From assembly GCA_946811695.1 (NCBI GenBank), contig OX328126.1, positions 88,248,285 to 88,312,284 of the forward strand: a stretch of DNA of 64,000 nt, read 5' to 3'. Origin of the DNA: Gonocerus acuteangulatus (Eukaryota > Arthropoda > Insecta > Hemiptera > Coreidae). The notes below the pieces were generated by a model, which saw only the letters and a program-made list of their open reading frames with translations, did no database searches and was not told the DNA's origin. Made by a program: the position numbers and the translations under genes. Positions 21,994-35,855 of the stretch are shown here, piece after piece (within the stretch, counting starts at the first letter, position 1; the number at the start of each line of letters is the position of its first letter).

Positions 21994-24900
21994 ATGTCAT
22001 TTTGGTTTCCTCCTTTTAGCATCTTCCTGAGCTATTGAGGTGTCGGCTCATGAAAGGAGTTTTGAAAAATAAAACAATGTAATTTTGGTTTCCTCCTTTT
22101 AGCATCTTCCTGAGCTATTGAGGTGTCGGCTCATGAAAGGAGTTTTGAAAAATAAAACAATGTCATTTTGGTTTCCTCCTTTTAGCATGTTCCTGAGCTA
22201 TTGAGGTGTCGGCTCATGAAAGGAGTTTTGAAAAATAAAACAATGTAATTTTGGTTTCCTCCTTTTAGCATCTTCCTGAGCTATTGAGGTGTCGGCTCAT
22301 GAAAGGAGTTTTGAAAAATAAAACAATGTCATTTTGGTTTCCTCCTTTTAGCATGTTCCTGAGCTATTGAGGTGTCGGCTCGTGAAAGGAGTTTTGAAAA
22401 ATAAAACAATGTCATTTTGGTTTCCTCCTTTTAGCATCTTCCTGAGTTATTGAGGTGTCGGCTCATGAAAGGAGTTTTGAAAAATAAAACAATGTCATTT
22501 TGGTTTCCTCCTTTTAGCATCTTCCTGAGTTATTGAGGTGTCGGCTCATGAAAGGAGTTTTGAAAAATAAAACAATGTCATTTTGGTTTCCTCCTTTTAG
22601 CATGTTCCTGAGCTATTGAGGTGTCGGCTCGTGAAAGGAGTTTTGAAAAATAAAACAATGTCATTTTGGTTTCCTCCTTTTAGCATCTTCCTGAGCTATT
22701 GAGGTGTCGGCTCGTGAAAGGAGTTTTGAAAAATAAAACAATGTCATTTTGGTTTCCTCCTTTTAGCATCTTCCTGAGCTATTGAGGTGTCGGCTCGTGA
22801 AAGGAGTTTTGAAAAATAAAACAATGTCATTTTGGTTTCCTCCTTTTAGCATGTTCCTGAGCTATTGAGGTGTCGGCTCATGAAAGGAGTTTTGAAAAAT
22901 AAAACAATGTCATTTTGGTTTCCTCCTTTTAGCATCTTCCTGAGCTATTGAGGTGTCGGCTCGTGAAAGGAGTTTTGAAAAATAAAACAATGTCATTTTG
23001 GTTTCCTCCTTTTAGCATGTTCCTGAGCTATTGAGGTGTCGGCTCATGAAAGGAGTTTTGAAAAATAAAACAATGTCATTTTGGTTTCCTCCTTTTAGCA
23101 TGTTCCTGAGCTATTGAGGTGTCGGCTCGTGAAAGGAGTTTTGAAAAATAAAACAATGTCATTTTGGTTTCCTCCTTTTAGCATCTTCCTGAGCTATTGA
23201 GGTGTCGGCTCATGAAAGGAGTTTTGAAAAATAAAACAATGTCATTTTTGTTTCCTCCTTTTAGCATCTTCCTGAGTTATTGAGGTGTCGGCTCATGAAA
23301 GGAGTTTTGAAAAATAAAACAATGTCATTTTGGTTTCCTCCTTTTAGCATCTTCCTGAGCTATTGAGGTGTCGGCTCATGAAAGGAGTTTTGAAAAATAA
23401 AACAATGTCATTTTGGTTTCCTCCTTTTAGCATCTTCCTGAGCTATTGAGGTGTCGGCTCATGAAAGGAGTTTTGAAAAATAAAACAATGTCATTTTGGT
23501 TTCCTCCTTTTAGCATGTTCCTGAGCTATTGAGGTGTCGGCTCGTGAAAGGAGTTTTGAAAAATAAAACAATGTCATTTTGGTTTCCTCCTTTTAGCATC
23601 TTCCTGAGCTATTGAGGTGTCGGCTCATGAAAGGAGTTTTGAAAAATAAAACAATGTCATTTTGGTTTCCTCCTTTTAGCATGTTCCTGAGCTATTGAGG
23701 TGTCGGCTCATGAAAGGAGTTTTGAAAAATAAAACAATGTCATTTTGGTTTCCTCCTTTTAGCATCTTCCTGAGCTATTGAGGTGTCGGCTCATGAAAGG
23801 AGTTTTGAAAAATAAAACAATGTCATTTTGGTTTCCTCCTTTTAGCATCTTCCTGAGCTATTGAGGTGTCGGCTCATGAAAGGAGTTTTGAAAAATAAAA
23901 CAATGTCATTTTGGTTTCCTCCTTTTAGCATCTTCCTGAGCTATTGAGGTGTCGGCTCGTGAAAGGAGTTTTGAAAAATAAAACAATGTCATTTTGGTTT
24001 CCTCCTTTTAGCATCTTCCTGAGTTATTGAGGTGTCGGCTCATGAAAGGAGTTTTGAAAAATAAAACAATGTCATTTTGGTTTCCTCCTTTTAGCATCTT
24101 CCTGAGTTATTGAGGTGTCGGCTCATGAAAGGAGTTTTGAAAAATAAAACAATGTCATTTTGGTTTCCTCCTTTTAGCATCTTCCTGAGCTATTGAGGTG
24201 TCGGCTCATGAAAGGAGTTTTGAAAAATAAAACAATGTCATTTTGGTTTTTTCCTTTTAGCATCTTCCTGAGCTATTGAGGTGTCGGCTCATGAAAGGAG
24301 TTTTGAAAAATAAAACAATGTCATTTTGGTTTCCTCCTTTTAGCATGTTCCTGAGCTATTGAGGTGTCGGCTCGTGAAAGGAGTTTTGAAAAATAAAACA
24401 ATGTCATTTTGGTTTCCTCCTTTTAGCATCTTCCTGAGTTATTGAGGTGTCGGCTCATGAAAGGAGTTTTGAAAAATAAAACAATGTCATTTTGGTTTCC
24501 TCCTTTTAGCATCTTCCTGAGTTATTGAGGTGTCGGCTCATGAAAGGAGTTTTGAAAAATAAAACAATGTCATTTTGGTTTCCTCCTTTTAGCATCTTCC
24601 TGAGTTATGGAGGTGTCGGCTCATGAAAGGAGTTTTGAAAAATAAAACAATGTCATTTTGGTTTCCTCCTTTTAGCATCTTCCTGAGTTATTGAGGTGTC
24701 GGCTCATGAAAGGAGTTTTGAAAAATAAAACAATGTCATTTTGGTTTCCTCCTTTTAGCATCTTCCTGAGCTATTGAGGTGTCGGCTCGTGAAAGGAGTT
24801 TTGAAAAATAAAACAATGTCATTTTGGTTTCCTCCTTTTAGCATGTTCCTGAGTTATTGAGGTGTCGGCTCATGAAAGGAGTTTTGAAAAATAAAACAAT

Positions 24901-27900
24901 GTCATTTTGGTTTCCTCCTTTTAGCATCTTCCTGAGTTATTGAGGTGTCGGCTCATGAAAGGAGTTTTGAAAAATAAAACAATGTCATTTTGGTTTCCTC
25001 CTTTTAGCATCTTCCTGAGTTATTGAGGTGTCGGCTCATGAAAGGAGTTTTGAAAAATAAAACAATGTCATTTTGGTTTCCTCCTTTTAGCATCTTCCTG
25101 AGCTATTGAGGTGTCGGCTCATGAAAGGAGTTTTGAAAAATAAAACAATGTCATTTTGGTTTCCTCCTTTTAGCATGTTCCTGAGCTATTGAGGTGTCGG
25201 CTCGCGAAAGGAGTTTTGAAAAATAAAACAATGTCATTTTGGTTTCCTCCTTTTAACATCTTCCTGAGCTATTGAGGTGTCGGCTCGTGAAAGGAGTTTT
25301 GAAAAATAAAACAATGTCATTTTGGTTTCCTCCTTTTAGCATGTTCCTGAGCTATTGAGGTGTCGGCTCATGAAAGGAGTTTTGAAAAATAAAACAATGT
25401 CATTTTGGTTTCCTCCTTTTAGCATGTTCCTGAGCTATTGAGGTGTCGGCTCGTGAAAGGAGTTTTGAAAAATAAAACAATGTCATTTTGGTTTCCTCCT
25501 TTTAGCATCTTCCTGAGCTATTGAGGTGTCGGCTCATGAAAGGAGTTTTGAAAAATAAAACAATGTCATTTTGGTTTCCTCCTTTTAGCATCTTCCTGAG
25601 CTATTGAGGTGTCGGCTCGTGAAAGGAGTTTTGAAAAATAAAACAATGTCATTTTGGTTTCCTCCTTTTAGCATCTTCCTGAGTTATTGAGGTGTCGGCT
25701 CATGAAAGGAGTTTTGAAAAATAAAACAATGTCATTTTGGTTTCCTCCTTTTAGCATCTTCCTGAGTTATTGAGGTGTCGGCTCATGAAAGGAGTTTTGA
25801 AAAATAAAACAATGTCATTTTGGTTTCCTCCTTTTAGCATCTTCCTGAGCTATTGAGGTGTCGGCTCATGAAAGGAGTTTTGAAAAATAAAACAATGTCA
25901 TTTTGGTTTCCTCCTTTTAGCATCTTCCTGAGCTATTGAGGTGTCGGCTCATGAAAGGAGTTTTGAAAAATAAAACAATGTCATTTTGGTTTCCTCCTTT
26001 TAGCATGTTCCTGAGCTATTGAGGTGTCGGCTCGTGAAAGGAGTTTTGAAAAATAAAACAATGTCATTTTGGTTTCCTCCTTTTAGCATGTTCCTGAGCT
26101 ATTGAGGTGTCGGCTCGTGAAAGGAGTTTTGAAAAATAAAACAATGTCATTTTGGTTTCCTCCTTTTAGCATCTTCCTGAGCTATTGAGGTGTCGGCTCG
26201 TGAAAGGAGTTTTGAAAAATAAAACAATGTCATTTTGGTTTCCTCCTTTTAGCATCTTCCTGAGCTATTGAGGTGTCGGCTCGTGAAAGGAGTTTTGAAA
26301 AATAAAACAATGTCATTTTGGTTTCCTCCTTTTAGCATCTTCCTGAGTTATTGAGGTGTCGGCTCATGAAAGGAGTTTTGAAAAATAAAACAATGTCATT
26401 TTGGTTTCCTCCTTTTAGCATCTTCCTGAGCTATTGAGGTGTCGGCTCATGAAAGGAGTTTTGAAAAATAAAACAATGTCATTTTGGTTTCCTCCTTTTA
26501 GCATGTTCCTGAGCTATTGAGGTGTCGGCTCGTGAAGGGAGTTTTGAAAAATAAAACAATGTCATTTTGGTTTGCTCCTTTTAGCATCTTCCTGAGTTAT
26601 TGAGGTGTCGGCTCATGAAAGGAGTTTTGAAAAATAAAACAATGTCATTTTGGTTTCCTCCTTTTAGCATCTTCCTGAGTTATTGAGGTGTCGGCTCATG
26701 AAAGGAGTTTTGAAAAATAAAACAATGTCATTTTGGTTTCCTCCTTTTAGCATCTTCCTGAGCTATTGAGGTGTCGGCTCATGAAAGGAGTTTTGAAAAA
26801 TAAAACAATGTCATTTTGGTTTCCTCCTTTTAGCATCTTCCTGAGCTATTGAGGTGTCGGCTCATGAAAGGAGTTTTGAAAAATAAAACAATGTCATTTT
26901 GGTTTCCTCCTTTTAGCATGTTCCTGAGTTATTGAGGTGTCGGCTCATGAAAGGAGTTTTGAAAAATAAAACAATGTCATTTTGGTTTCCTCCTTTTAGC
27001 ATCTTCCTGAGCTATTGAGGTGTCGGCTCATGAAAGGAGTTTTGAAAAATAAAACAATGTCATTTTGGTTTCCTCCTTTTAGCATGTTCCTGAGCTATTG
27101 AGGTGTCGGCTCGTGAAAGGAGTTTTGAAAAATAAAACAATGTAATTTTGGTTTCCTCCTTTTAGCATCTTCCTGAGCTATTGAGGTGTCGGCTCGTGAA
27201 AGGAGTTTTGAAAAATAAAACAATGTCATTTTGGTTTCCTCCTTTTAGCATCTTCCTGAGCTATTGAGGTGTCGGCTCATGAAAGGAGTTTTGAAAAATA
27301 AAACAATGTCATTTTGGTTTCCTCCTTTTAGCATGTTCCTGAGCTATTGAGGTGTCGGCTCGTGAAAGGAGTTTTGAAAAATTAAACAATGTCATTTTGG
27401 TTTCCTCCTTTTAGCATCTTCCTGAGTTATTGAGGTGTCGGCTCATGAAAGGAAATTTGAAAAATAAAACAATGTCATTTTGGTTTCCTCCTTTTAGCAT
27501 CTTCCTGAGTTATTGAGGTGTCGGCTCATGAAAGGAGTTTTGAAAAATAAAACAATGTCATTTTGGTTTCCTCCTTTTAGCATGTTCCTGAGCTATTGAG
27601 GTGTCGGCTCGTGAAAGGAGTTTTGAAAAATAAAACAATGTCATTTTGGTTTCCTCCTTTTAGCATCTTCCTGAGTTATTGAGGTGTCGGCTCATGAAAG
27701 GAGTTTTGAAAAATAAAACAATGTCATTTTGGTTTCCTCCTTTTAGCATCTTCCTGAGCTATTGAGGTGTCGGCTCATGAAAGGAGTTTTGAAAAATAAA
27801 ACAATGTCATTTTGGTTTCCTCCTTTTAGCATCTTCCTGAGCTATTGAGGTGTCGGCTCATGAAAGGAGTTTTGAAAAATAAAACAATGTCATTTTGGTT

Positions 27901-30900
27901 TCCTCCTTTTAGCATCTTCCTGAGCTATTGAGGTGTCGGCTCATGAAAGGAGTTTTGAAAAATAAAACAATGTCATTTTGGTTTCCTCCTTTTAGCATCT
28001 TCCTGAGCTATTGAGGTGTCGGCTCATGAAAGGAGTTTTGAAAAATAAAACAATGTCATTTTGGTTTCCTCCTTTTAGCATCTTCCTGAGCTATTGAGGT
28101 GTCGGCTCATGAAAGGAGTTTTGAAAAATAAAACAATGTCATTTTGGTTTCCTCCTTTTAGCATCTTCCTGAGCTATTGAGGTGTCGGCTCATGAAAGGA
28201 GTTTTGAAAAATAAAACAATGTCATTTTGGTTTCCTCCTTTTAGCATCTTCCTGAGTTATTGAGGTGTCGGCTCGTGAAAGGAGTTTTGAAAAATAAAAC
28301 AATGTAATTTTGGTTTCCTCCTTTTAGCATCTTCCTGAGTTATTGAGGTGTCGGCTCATGAAAGGAGTTTTGAAAAATAAAACAATGTCATTTTGGTTTC
28401 CTCCTTTTAGCATCTTCCTGAGTTATTGAGGTGTCGGCTCATGAAAGGAGTTTTGAAAAATAAAACAATGTCATTTTGGTTTCCTCCTTTTAGCATGTTC
28501 CTGAGCTATTGAGGTGTCGGCTCGTGAAAGGAGTTTTGAAAAATAAAACAATGTCATTTTGGTTTCCTCCTTTTAGCATCTTCCTGAGTTATTGAGGTGT
28601 CGGCTCATGAAAGGAGTTTTGAAAAATAAAACAATGTCATTTTGGTTTCCTCCTTTTAGCATCTTCCTGAGCTATTGAGGTGTCGGCTCATGAAAGGAGT
28701 TTTGAAAAATAAAACAATGTCATTTTGGTTTCCTCCTTTTAGCATCTTCCTGAGCTATTGAGGTGTCGGCTCATGAAAGGAGTTTTGAAAAATAAAACAA
28801 TGTCATTTTGGTTTCCTCCTTTTAGCATCTTCCTGAGCTATTGAGGTGTCGGCTCATGAAAGGAGTTTTGAAAAATAAAACAATGTCATTTTGGTTTCCT
28901 CCTTTTAGCATCTTCCTGAGCTATTGAGGTGTCGGCTCATGAAAGGAGTTTTGAAAAATAAAACAATGTCATTTTGGTTTCCTCCTTTTAGCATCTTCCT
29001 GAGCTATTGAGGTGTCGGCTCATGAAAGGAGTTTCGAAAAATAAAACAATGTCATTTTGGTTTCCTCCTTTTAGCATCTTCCTGAGCTATTGAGGTGTCG
29101 GCTCATGAAAGGAGTTTTGAAAAATAAAACAATGTCATTTTGGTTTCCTCCTTTTAGCATCTTCCGGAGTTATTGAGGTGTCGGCTCGTGAAAGGAGTTT
29201 TGAAAAATAAAACAATGTAATTTTGGTTTCCTCCTTTTAGCATCTTCCTGAGCTATTGAGGTGTCGGCTCGTGAAAGGAGTTTTGAAAAATAAAACAATG
29301 TAATTTTGGTTTCCTCCTTTTAGCATCTTCCTGAGCTATTGAGGTGTCGGCTCATGAAAGGAGTTTTGAAAAATAAAACAATGTCATTTTGGTTTCCTCC
29401 TTTTAGCATCTTCCTGAGTTATTGAGGTGTCGGCTCATGAAAGGAGTTTTGAAAAATAAAACAATGTCATTTTGGTTTCCTCCTTTTAGCATCTTCCTGA
29501 GCTATTGAGGTGTCGGCTCATGAAAGGAGTTTTGAAAAATAAAACAATGTCATTTTGGTTTCCTCCTTTTAGCATCTTCCTGAGCTATTGAGGTGTCGGC
29601 TCATGAAAGGAGTTTTGAAAAATAAAACAATGTCATTTTGGTTTCCTCCTTTTAGCATCTTCCTGAGCTATTGAGGTGTCGGCTCATGAAAGGAGTTTTG
29701 AAAAATAAAACAATGTCATTTTGGTTTCCTCCTTTTAGCATCTTCCTGAGCTATTGAGGTGTCGGCTCATGAAAGGAGTTTTGAAAAATAAAACAATGTC
29801 ATTTTGGTTTCCTCCTTTTAGCATCTTCCTGAGTTATTGAGGTGTCGGCTCATGAAAGGAGTTTTGAAAAATAAAACAATGTCATTTTGGTTTCCTCCTT
29901 TTAGCATCTTCCTGAGCTATTGAGGTGTCGGCTCATGAAAGGAGTTTTGAAAAATAAAACAATGTCATTTTGGTTTCCTCCTTTTAGCATCTTCCTGAGT
30001 TATTGAGGTGTCGGCTCATGAAAGGAGTTTTGAAAAATAAAACAATGTCATTTTGGTTTCCTCCTTTTAGCATCTTCCTGAGTTATTGAGGTGTCGGCTC
30101 ATGAAAGGAGTTTTGAAAAATAAAACAATGTCATTTTGGTTTCCTCCTTTTAGCATGTTCCTGAGCTATTGAGGTGTCGGCTCGTGAAAGGAGTTTTGAA
30201 AAATAAAACAATGTCATTTTGGTTTCCTCCTTTTAGCATCTTCCTGAGTTATTGAGGTGTCGGCTCATGAAAGGAGTTTTGAAAAATAAAACAATGTCAT
30301 TTTGGTTTCCTCCTTTTAGCATCTTCCTGAGCTATTGAGGTGTCGGCTCATGAAAGGAGTTTTGAAAAATAAAACAATGTCATTTTGGTTTCCTCCTTTT
30401 AGCATCTTCCTGAGCTATTGAGGTGTCGGCTCATGAAAGGAGTTTTGAAAAATAAAACAATGTCATTTTGGTTTCCTCCTTTTAGCATCTTCCTGAGCTA
30501 TTGAGGTGTCGGCTCATGAAAGGAGTTTTGAAAAATAAAACAATGTCATTTTGGTTTCCTCCTTTTAGCATCTTCCTGAGCTATTGAGGTGTCGGCTCAT
30601 GAAAGGAGTTTTGAAAAATAAAACAATGTCATTTTGGTTTCCTCCTTTTAGCATCTTCCTGAGCTATTGAGGTGTCGGCTCATGAAAGGAGTTTTGAAAA
30701 ATAAAACAATGTCATTTTGGTTTCCTCCTTTTAGCATCTTCCTGAGCTATTGAGGTGTCGGCTCATGAAAGGAGTTTTGAAAAATAAAACAATGTCATTT
30801 TGGTTTCCTCCTTTTAGCATCTTCCTGAGCTATTGAGGTGTCGGCTCATGAAAGGAGTTTTGAAAAATAAAACAATGTCATTTTGGTTTCCTCCTTTTAG

Positions 30901-33900
30901 CATCTTCCTGAGCTATTGAGGTGTCGGCTCATGAAAGGAGTTTTGAAAAATAAAACAATGTCATTTTGGTTTCCTCCTTTTAGCATCTTCCTGAGCTATT
31001 GAGGTGTCGGCTCATGAAAGGAGTTTTGAAAAATAAAACAATGTCATTTTGGTTTCCTCCTTTTAGCATCTTCCTGAGTTATTGAGGTGTCGGCTCGTGA
31101 AAGGAGTTTTGAAAAATAAAACAATGTAATTTTGGTTTCCTCCTTTTAGCATCTTCCTGAGCTATTGAGGTGTCGGCTCGTGAAAGGAGTTTTGAAAAAT
31201 AAAACAATGTAATTTTGGTTTCCTCCTTTTAGCATCTTCCTGAGCTATTGAGGTGTCGGCTCATGAAAGGAGTTTTGAAAAATAAAACAATGTCATTTTG
31301 GTTTCCTCCTTTTAGCATCTTCCTGAGTTATTGAGGTGTCGGCTCATGAAAGGAGTTTTGAAAAATAAAACAATGTCATTTTGGTTTCCTCCTTTTAGCA
31401 TCTTCCTGAGCTATTGAGGTGTCGGCTCATGAAAGGAGTTTTGAAAAATAAAACAATGTCATTTTGGTTTCCTCCTTTTAGCATCTTCCTGAGCTATTGA
31501 GGTGTCGGCTCATGAAAGGAGTTTTGAAAAATAAAACAATGTCATTTTGGTTTCCTCCTTTTAGCATCTTCCTGAGCTATTGAGGTGTCGGCTCATGAAA
31601 GGAGTTTTGAAAAATAAAACAATGTCATTTTGGTTTCCTCCTTTTAGCATCTTCCTGAGCTATTGAGGTGTCGGCTCATGAAAGGAGTTTTGAAAAATAA
31701 AACAATGTCATTTTGGTTTCCTCCTTTTAGCATCTTCCTGAGTTATTGAGGTGTCGGCTCATGAAAGGAGTTTTGAAAAATAAAACAATGTCATTTTGGT
31801 TTCCTCCTTTTAGCATCTTCCTGAGCTATTGAGGTGTCGGCTCATGAAAGGAGTTTTGAAAAATAAAACAATGTCATTTTGGTTTCCTCCTTTTAGCATC
31901 TTCCTGAGCTATTGAGGTGTCGGCTCATGAAAGGAGTTTTGAAAAATAAAACAATGTCATTTTGGTTTCCTCCTTTTAGCATCTTCCTGAGCTATTGAGG
32001 TGTCGGCTCATGAAAGGAGTTTTGAAAAATAAAACAATGTCATTTTGGTTTCCTCCTTTTAGCATGTTCCTGAGCTATTGAGGTGTCGGCTCGTGAAAGG
32101 AGTTTTGAAAAATAAAACAATGTCATTTTGGTTTCCTCCTTTTAGCATCTTCCTGAGCTATTGAGGTGTCGGCTCATGAAAGGAGTTTTGAAAAATAAAA
32201 CAATGTCATTTTGGTTTCCTCCTTTTAGCATCTTCCTGAGCTATTGAGGTGTCGGCTCATGAAAGGAGTTTTGAAAAATAAAACAATGTCATTTTGGTTT
32301 CCTCCTTTTAGCATCTTCCTGAGTTATTGAGGTGTCGGCTCGTGAAAGGAGTTTTGAAAAATAAAACAATGTAATTTTGGTTTCCTCCTTTTAGCATCTT
32401 CCTGAGCTATTGAGGTGTCGGCTCATGAAAGGAGTTTTGAAAAATAAAACAATGTCATTTTGGTTTCCTCCTTTTAGCATCTTCCTGAGCTATTGAGGTG
32501 TCGGCTCATGAAAGGAGTTTTGAAAAATAAAACAATGTCATTTTGGTTTCCTCCTTTTAGCATCTTCCTGAGCTATTGAGGTGTCGGCTCATGAAAGGAG
32601 TTTTGAAAAATAAAACAATGTCATTTTGGTTTCCTCCTTTTAGCATCTTCCTGAGTTATTGAGGTGTCGGCTCATGAAAGGAGTTTTGAAAAATAAAACA
32701 ATGTCATTTTGGTTTCCTCCTTTTAGCATCTTCCTGAGCTATTGAGGTGTCGGCTCATGAAAGGAGTTTTGAAAAATAAAACAATGTCATTTTGGTTTCC
32801 TCCTTTTAGCATCTTCCTGAGCTATTGAGGTGTCGGCTCATGAAAGGAGTTTTGAAAAATAAAACAATGTCATTTTGGTTTCCTCCTTTTAGCATCTTCC
32901 TGAGCTATTGAGGTGTCGGCTCATGAAAGGAGTTTTGAAAAATAAAACAATGTCATTTTGGTTTCCTCCTTTTAGCATGTTCCTGAGCTATTGAGGTGTC
33001 GGCTCGTGAAAGGAGTTTTGAAAAATAAAACAATGTCATTTTGGTTTCCTCCTTTTAGCATCTTCCTGAGCTATTGAGGTGTCGGCTCATGAAAGGAGTT
33101 TTGAAAAATAAAACAATGTCATTTTGGTTTCCTCCTTTTAGCATCTTCCTGAGCTATTGAGGTGTCGGCTCATGAAAGGAGTTTTGAAAAATAAAACAAT
33201 GTCATTTTGGTTTCCTCCTTTTAGCATCTTCCTGAGTTATTGAGGTGTCGGCTCGTGAAAGGAGTTTTGAAAAATAAAACAATGTAATTTTGGTTTCCTC
33301 CTTTTAGCATCTTCCTGAGCTATTGAGGTGTCGGCTCATGAAAGGAGTTTTGAAAAATAAAACAATGTCATTTTGGTTTCCTCCTTTTAGCATCTTCCTG
33401 AGCTATTGAGGTGTCGGCTCGTGAAAGGAGTTTTGAAAAATAAAACAATGTCATTTTGGTTTCCTCCTTTTAGCATCTTCCTGAGCTATTGAGGTGTCGG
33501 CTCATGAAAGGAGTTTTGAAAAATAAAACAATGTCATTTTGGTTTCCTCCTTTTAGCATCTTCCTGAGCTATTGAGGTGTCGGCTCATGAAAGGAGTTTT
33601 GAAAAATAAAACAATGTCATTTTGGTTTCCTCCTTTTAGCATCTTCCTGAGCTATTGAGGTGTCGGCTCATGAAAGGAGTTTTGAAAAATAAAACAATGT
33701 CATTTTGGTTTCCTCCTTTTAGCATCTTCCTGAGCTATTGAGGTGTCGGCTCATGAAAGGAGTTTTGAAAAATAAAACAATGTCATTTTGGTTTCCTCCT
33801 TTTAGCATCTTCCTGAGCTATTGAGGTGTCGGCTCATGAAAGGAGTTTTGAAAAATAAAACAATGTCATTTTGGTTTCCTCCTTTTAGCATCTTCCTGAG

Positions 33901-34104
33901 CTATTGAGGTGTCGGCTCATGAAAGGAGTTTTGAAAAATAAAACAATGTCATTTTGGTTTCCTCCTTTTAGCATCTTCCTGAGTTATTGAGGTGTCGGCT
34001 CATGAAAGGAGTTTTGAAAAATAAAACAATGTCATTTTGGTTTCCTCCTTTTAGCATCTTCCTGAGCTATTGAGGTGTCGGCTCATGAAAGGAGTTTTGA
34101 AAAA

Positions 34105-34440
34105 TGTCTTCGAATCTTTATCGATCCTATATATCGTACCTTCCATGTCAAACTGTCGAATATACAAAATCTCGTTTCTCAGATTCGATACTCTGCTCTT
34201 GGATTGTGGAGAATACGGCTTCTCGCAAATTGTTGCAATTCTAACCCCTTTAGAATAGCCTTGTAAGCCTTGAATAAACTATCGAATAAGACCATTTTTC
34301 AATATATTACTTCTTCAATTGATAAAATGTGTTCGTTCTCTATTTTGCGCTGATTTGCATATTCGATACTTTGACATGGGGACACAATTATGGGAGCGTG
34401 ACGATTTTTTTCCGCGCAAAAACCATGTTCTGGTTCCTGA
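34105..34440 (+). mobile_element. Family A segment flanking the 83-bp satellite
   Basis: Continues from the last monomer with TCTTTATCGATCCTATA, also at 49079-49093 in a family A copy, then the ATTCGATA / CTAACCCCTTTAGAATAGCC block shared with 6790-7018 and 60170-60405. Confidence 0.7.
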
Positions 34441-34738
34441 AAAATGTATATGTACATATTTTCTTATGTTTTTCTAAATTAAGTTTTAATTTATTATTTT
34501 TTATCCATGAATCCAATTTTTCTAGTACGTTTTTTTGATGTCATTTTAATTTCTTCGTGTGTCTTTCCCAAAACAAAAAACGTCATTATCGTTTTCTAAA
34601 CAAGTCGCCAAATAATTTATGTACAATAGGAAAAGCATAGGGGGACCTAAAATAGAACCTTGTGGAATACCTCTCATTACATTTTTGAGTTCTGATTTAT
34701 TGAAGTCATTATTTTCCACAAAATACAGTTTCTTTAAG
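34441..34738 (-). pseudogene. LINE reverse transcriptase fragment
   Basis: On the minus strand 34590-34692 reads GIPQGSILGPPMLFLLYINY, the conserved reverse transcriptase block ahead of the catalytic FADD motif in Jockey/CR1-type non-LTR elements. Upstream residues (NNDFNKSELKNVMR) also fit. The expected FADD is not visible and stops follow within about 40 residues, so it is a dead, truncated fragment next to a P4 hammerhead repeat. Confidence 0.75.
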
Positions 34739-35045
34739 CAGCTAACAGGAGTTGCTTCCCAAAATTGTTTAAAACATTAAGTTGTAATTGCGGCGTTTCG
34801 AACCTGTTTAGTTTCATCTTCAGGCATATTAAATAAAGTTTATTAAGGTCTATAATTTTGATAATTTGATATTAAAGTCCAAACTTAAAATCTATGTAAG
34901 AATATCATAATTTGTTAAGTGGGCAAGTCAGATTCCCTACTGAATATAATTGAGTGTGAACCTGATATAACTTAATGTTTTAAAAAATTTAGGGGAGCAA
35001 ATCCTGCTAACTATTTCCAGAATTCATTTATCCTTTCCCACCCTC
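34739..35045. mobile_element. Hammerhead palindrome, family P4
   Basis: 34739-34785 (minus) and 34968-35030 (plus) are inverted copies of the CTTAATGTTTTAAA ... CCTGCTAACTATTT block. A hammerhead-like motif lies at 34792-34826 on the minus strand. The right-arm motif is not recognisable. Matches 1668-1998 and 3950-4110. Confidence 0.6.
34792..34826 (-). ncRNA. Hammerhead ribozyme-like motif (P4)
   Basis: Minus strand: CTGAAGA, stem II GAAACT/AGGTTC (one mismatch from the family form GAACCT/AGGTTC), GAAACG. Best-preserved P4 copy. Confidence 0.6.
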
Positions 35046-35057
35046 CCTTAAACTTAT

Positions 35058-35855
35058 GAATAAATGAATGAATGAAAAAAATACTTTATTATGGGACTTC
35101 GTCCCATAAGTTTAAACAATAAATACATATGGTTGAATAAACAAATTTAACCTAAAAATATAACTATACATAAAGAACAAACAAAAACAGAAGAAACTAA
35201 TACAAATATTATTAACAAAGCCATAAAGAATAAAATAAAACATAAGTACATTTGTACATCAATTATAATAATAAAAATAAGATGGTGATTGTAGAATACT
35301 GAAGCAAGAAGAGGATGAGAGATTGGAGCAATGATGAAACAATATTCAGAGGGGGATGAGAATATAATTAAATAGTTCAAAATAAACATATAAATATTTA
35401 AAAAATGGGGGCAGTAAAAGGAAATGAATAAAAAATAAACGCATAAACAAGAGAAGAAAAAAAGAAAAAACATACAAAAAGTATTTAAAAAATTTATAAT
35501 TTTACCACAAACCATAAAAACGGAGAAAACAACAACATAATATACATAAGAAATCTGGTCTTCCCTGGTGGTCAAATCTTAAGAAGTGTCTTCCTGGGAG
35601 GATAGGAGAAAAGCAAAGAGGCGGGATTTAAATACAGGTAAGGAAGGAGAGTGTAGAATGGAAAGAGTTCCAGAAGGAGGAGGCTCGGGAGATGAAGGAA
35701 CGGTCGAAGAAGGCTGTTTTATGAGTGGGAGGATAGAGATCGGAGTGACGGGAGCGGGTACCACGGGAATGGACAGAAGATTTAAACTGAAGGAGGTTGT
35801 AGTTATAGGAAGGGGATTTGGAAGAAATGGTTTGGTAAAGGAAGGAACCTAGGAA
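35058..35855 (-). mobile_element. CR1/Jockey-type LINE 3' end
   Basis: On the minus strand 35579-35764 and the adjacent frame show SFISRASSFWNS and LPVFKSRLFAFLLS, the conserved C-terminal end of CR1/Jockey-type ORF2 (typically ...WNSLP...FKSRL), broken by a frameshift. Then comes an A/T-rich 3' UTR of about 500 bp ending in the hairpin TATGGGACGAAGTCCCATAA, AATAAAG and (TTCA)n. The same 3' end occurs at 60850-60942. The long frame at 35147-35575 is 3' UTR and not regarded as coding. Confidence 0.75.

Larger units (their letters stand above)
16175..34104 (+). repeat. 83-bp satellite array, about 216 copies
   Basis: About 17.9 kb of head-to-tail 83-bp monomers with no insertion. Nearly all variation falls at four positions: TGTCATTTT/TGTAATTTT, CATCTTCC/CATGTTCC, GAGCTATT/GAGTTATT and CTCATG/CTCGTG; other changes are rare. 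About 53 bp of the monomer (TAGCATCTTCC ... GAGGTGTCGGCTC ... GTTTTGAAAAAT) resembles the start of family A at 49004-49070. The last monomer runs straight into family A sequence (CTTCGAATCTTTATCGATCC), suggesting the array grew inside a family A copy. Period confirmed by spacing: 4980 bp equals 60 units. Confidence 0.97.

Noticed and set aside
16175..34104. CRISPR array
   Set aside because: Repeat units abut with no unique spacers; this is eukaryotic satellite DNA.
35147..35575. 142-codon minus-strand frame with hydrophobic stretches
   Set aside because: Lies in the 3' UTR of a LINE, downstream of the recognisable ORF2 end; composition is AT-driven.
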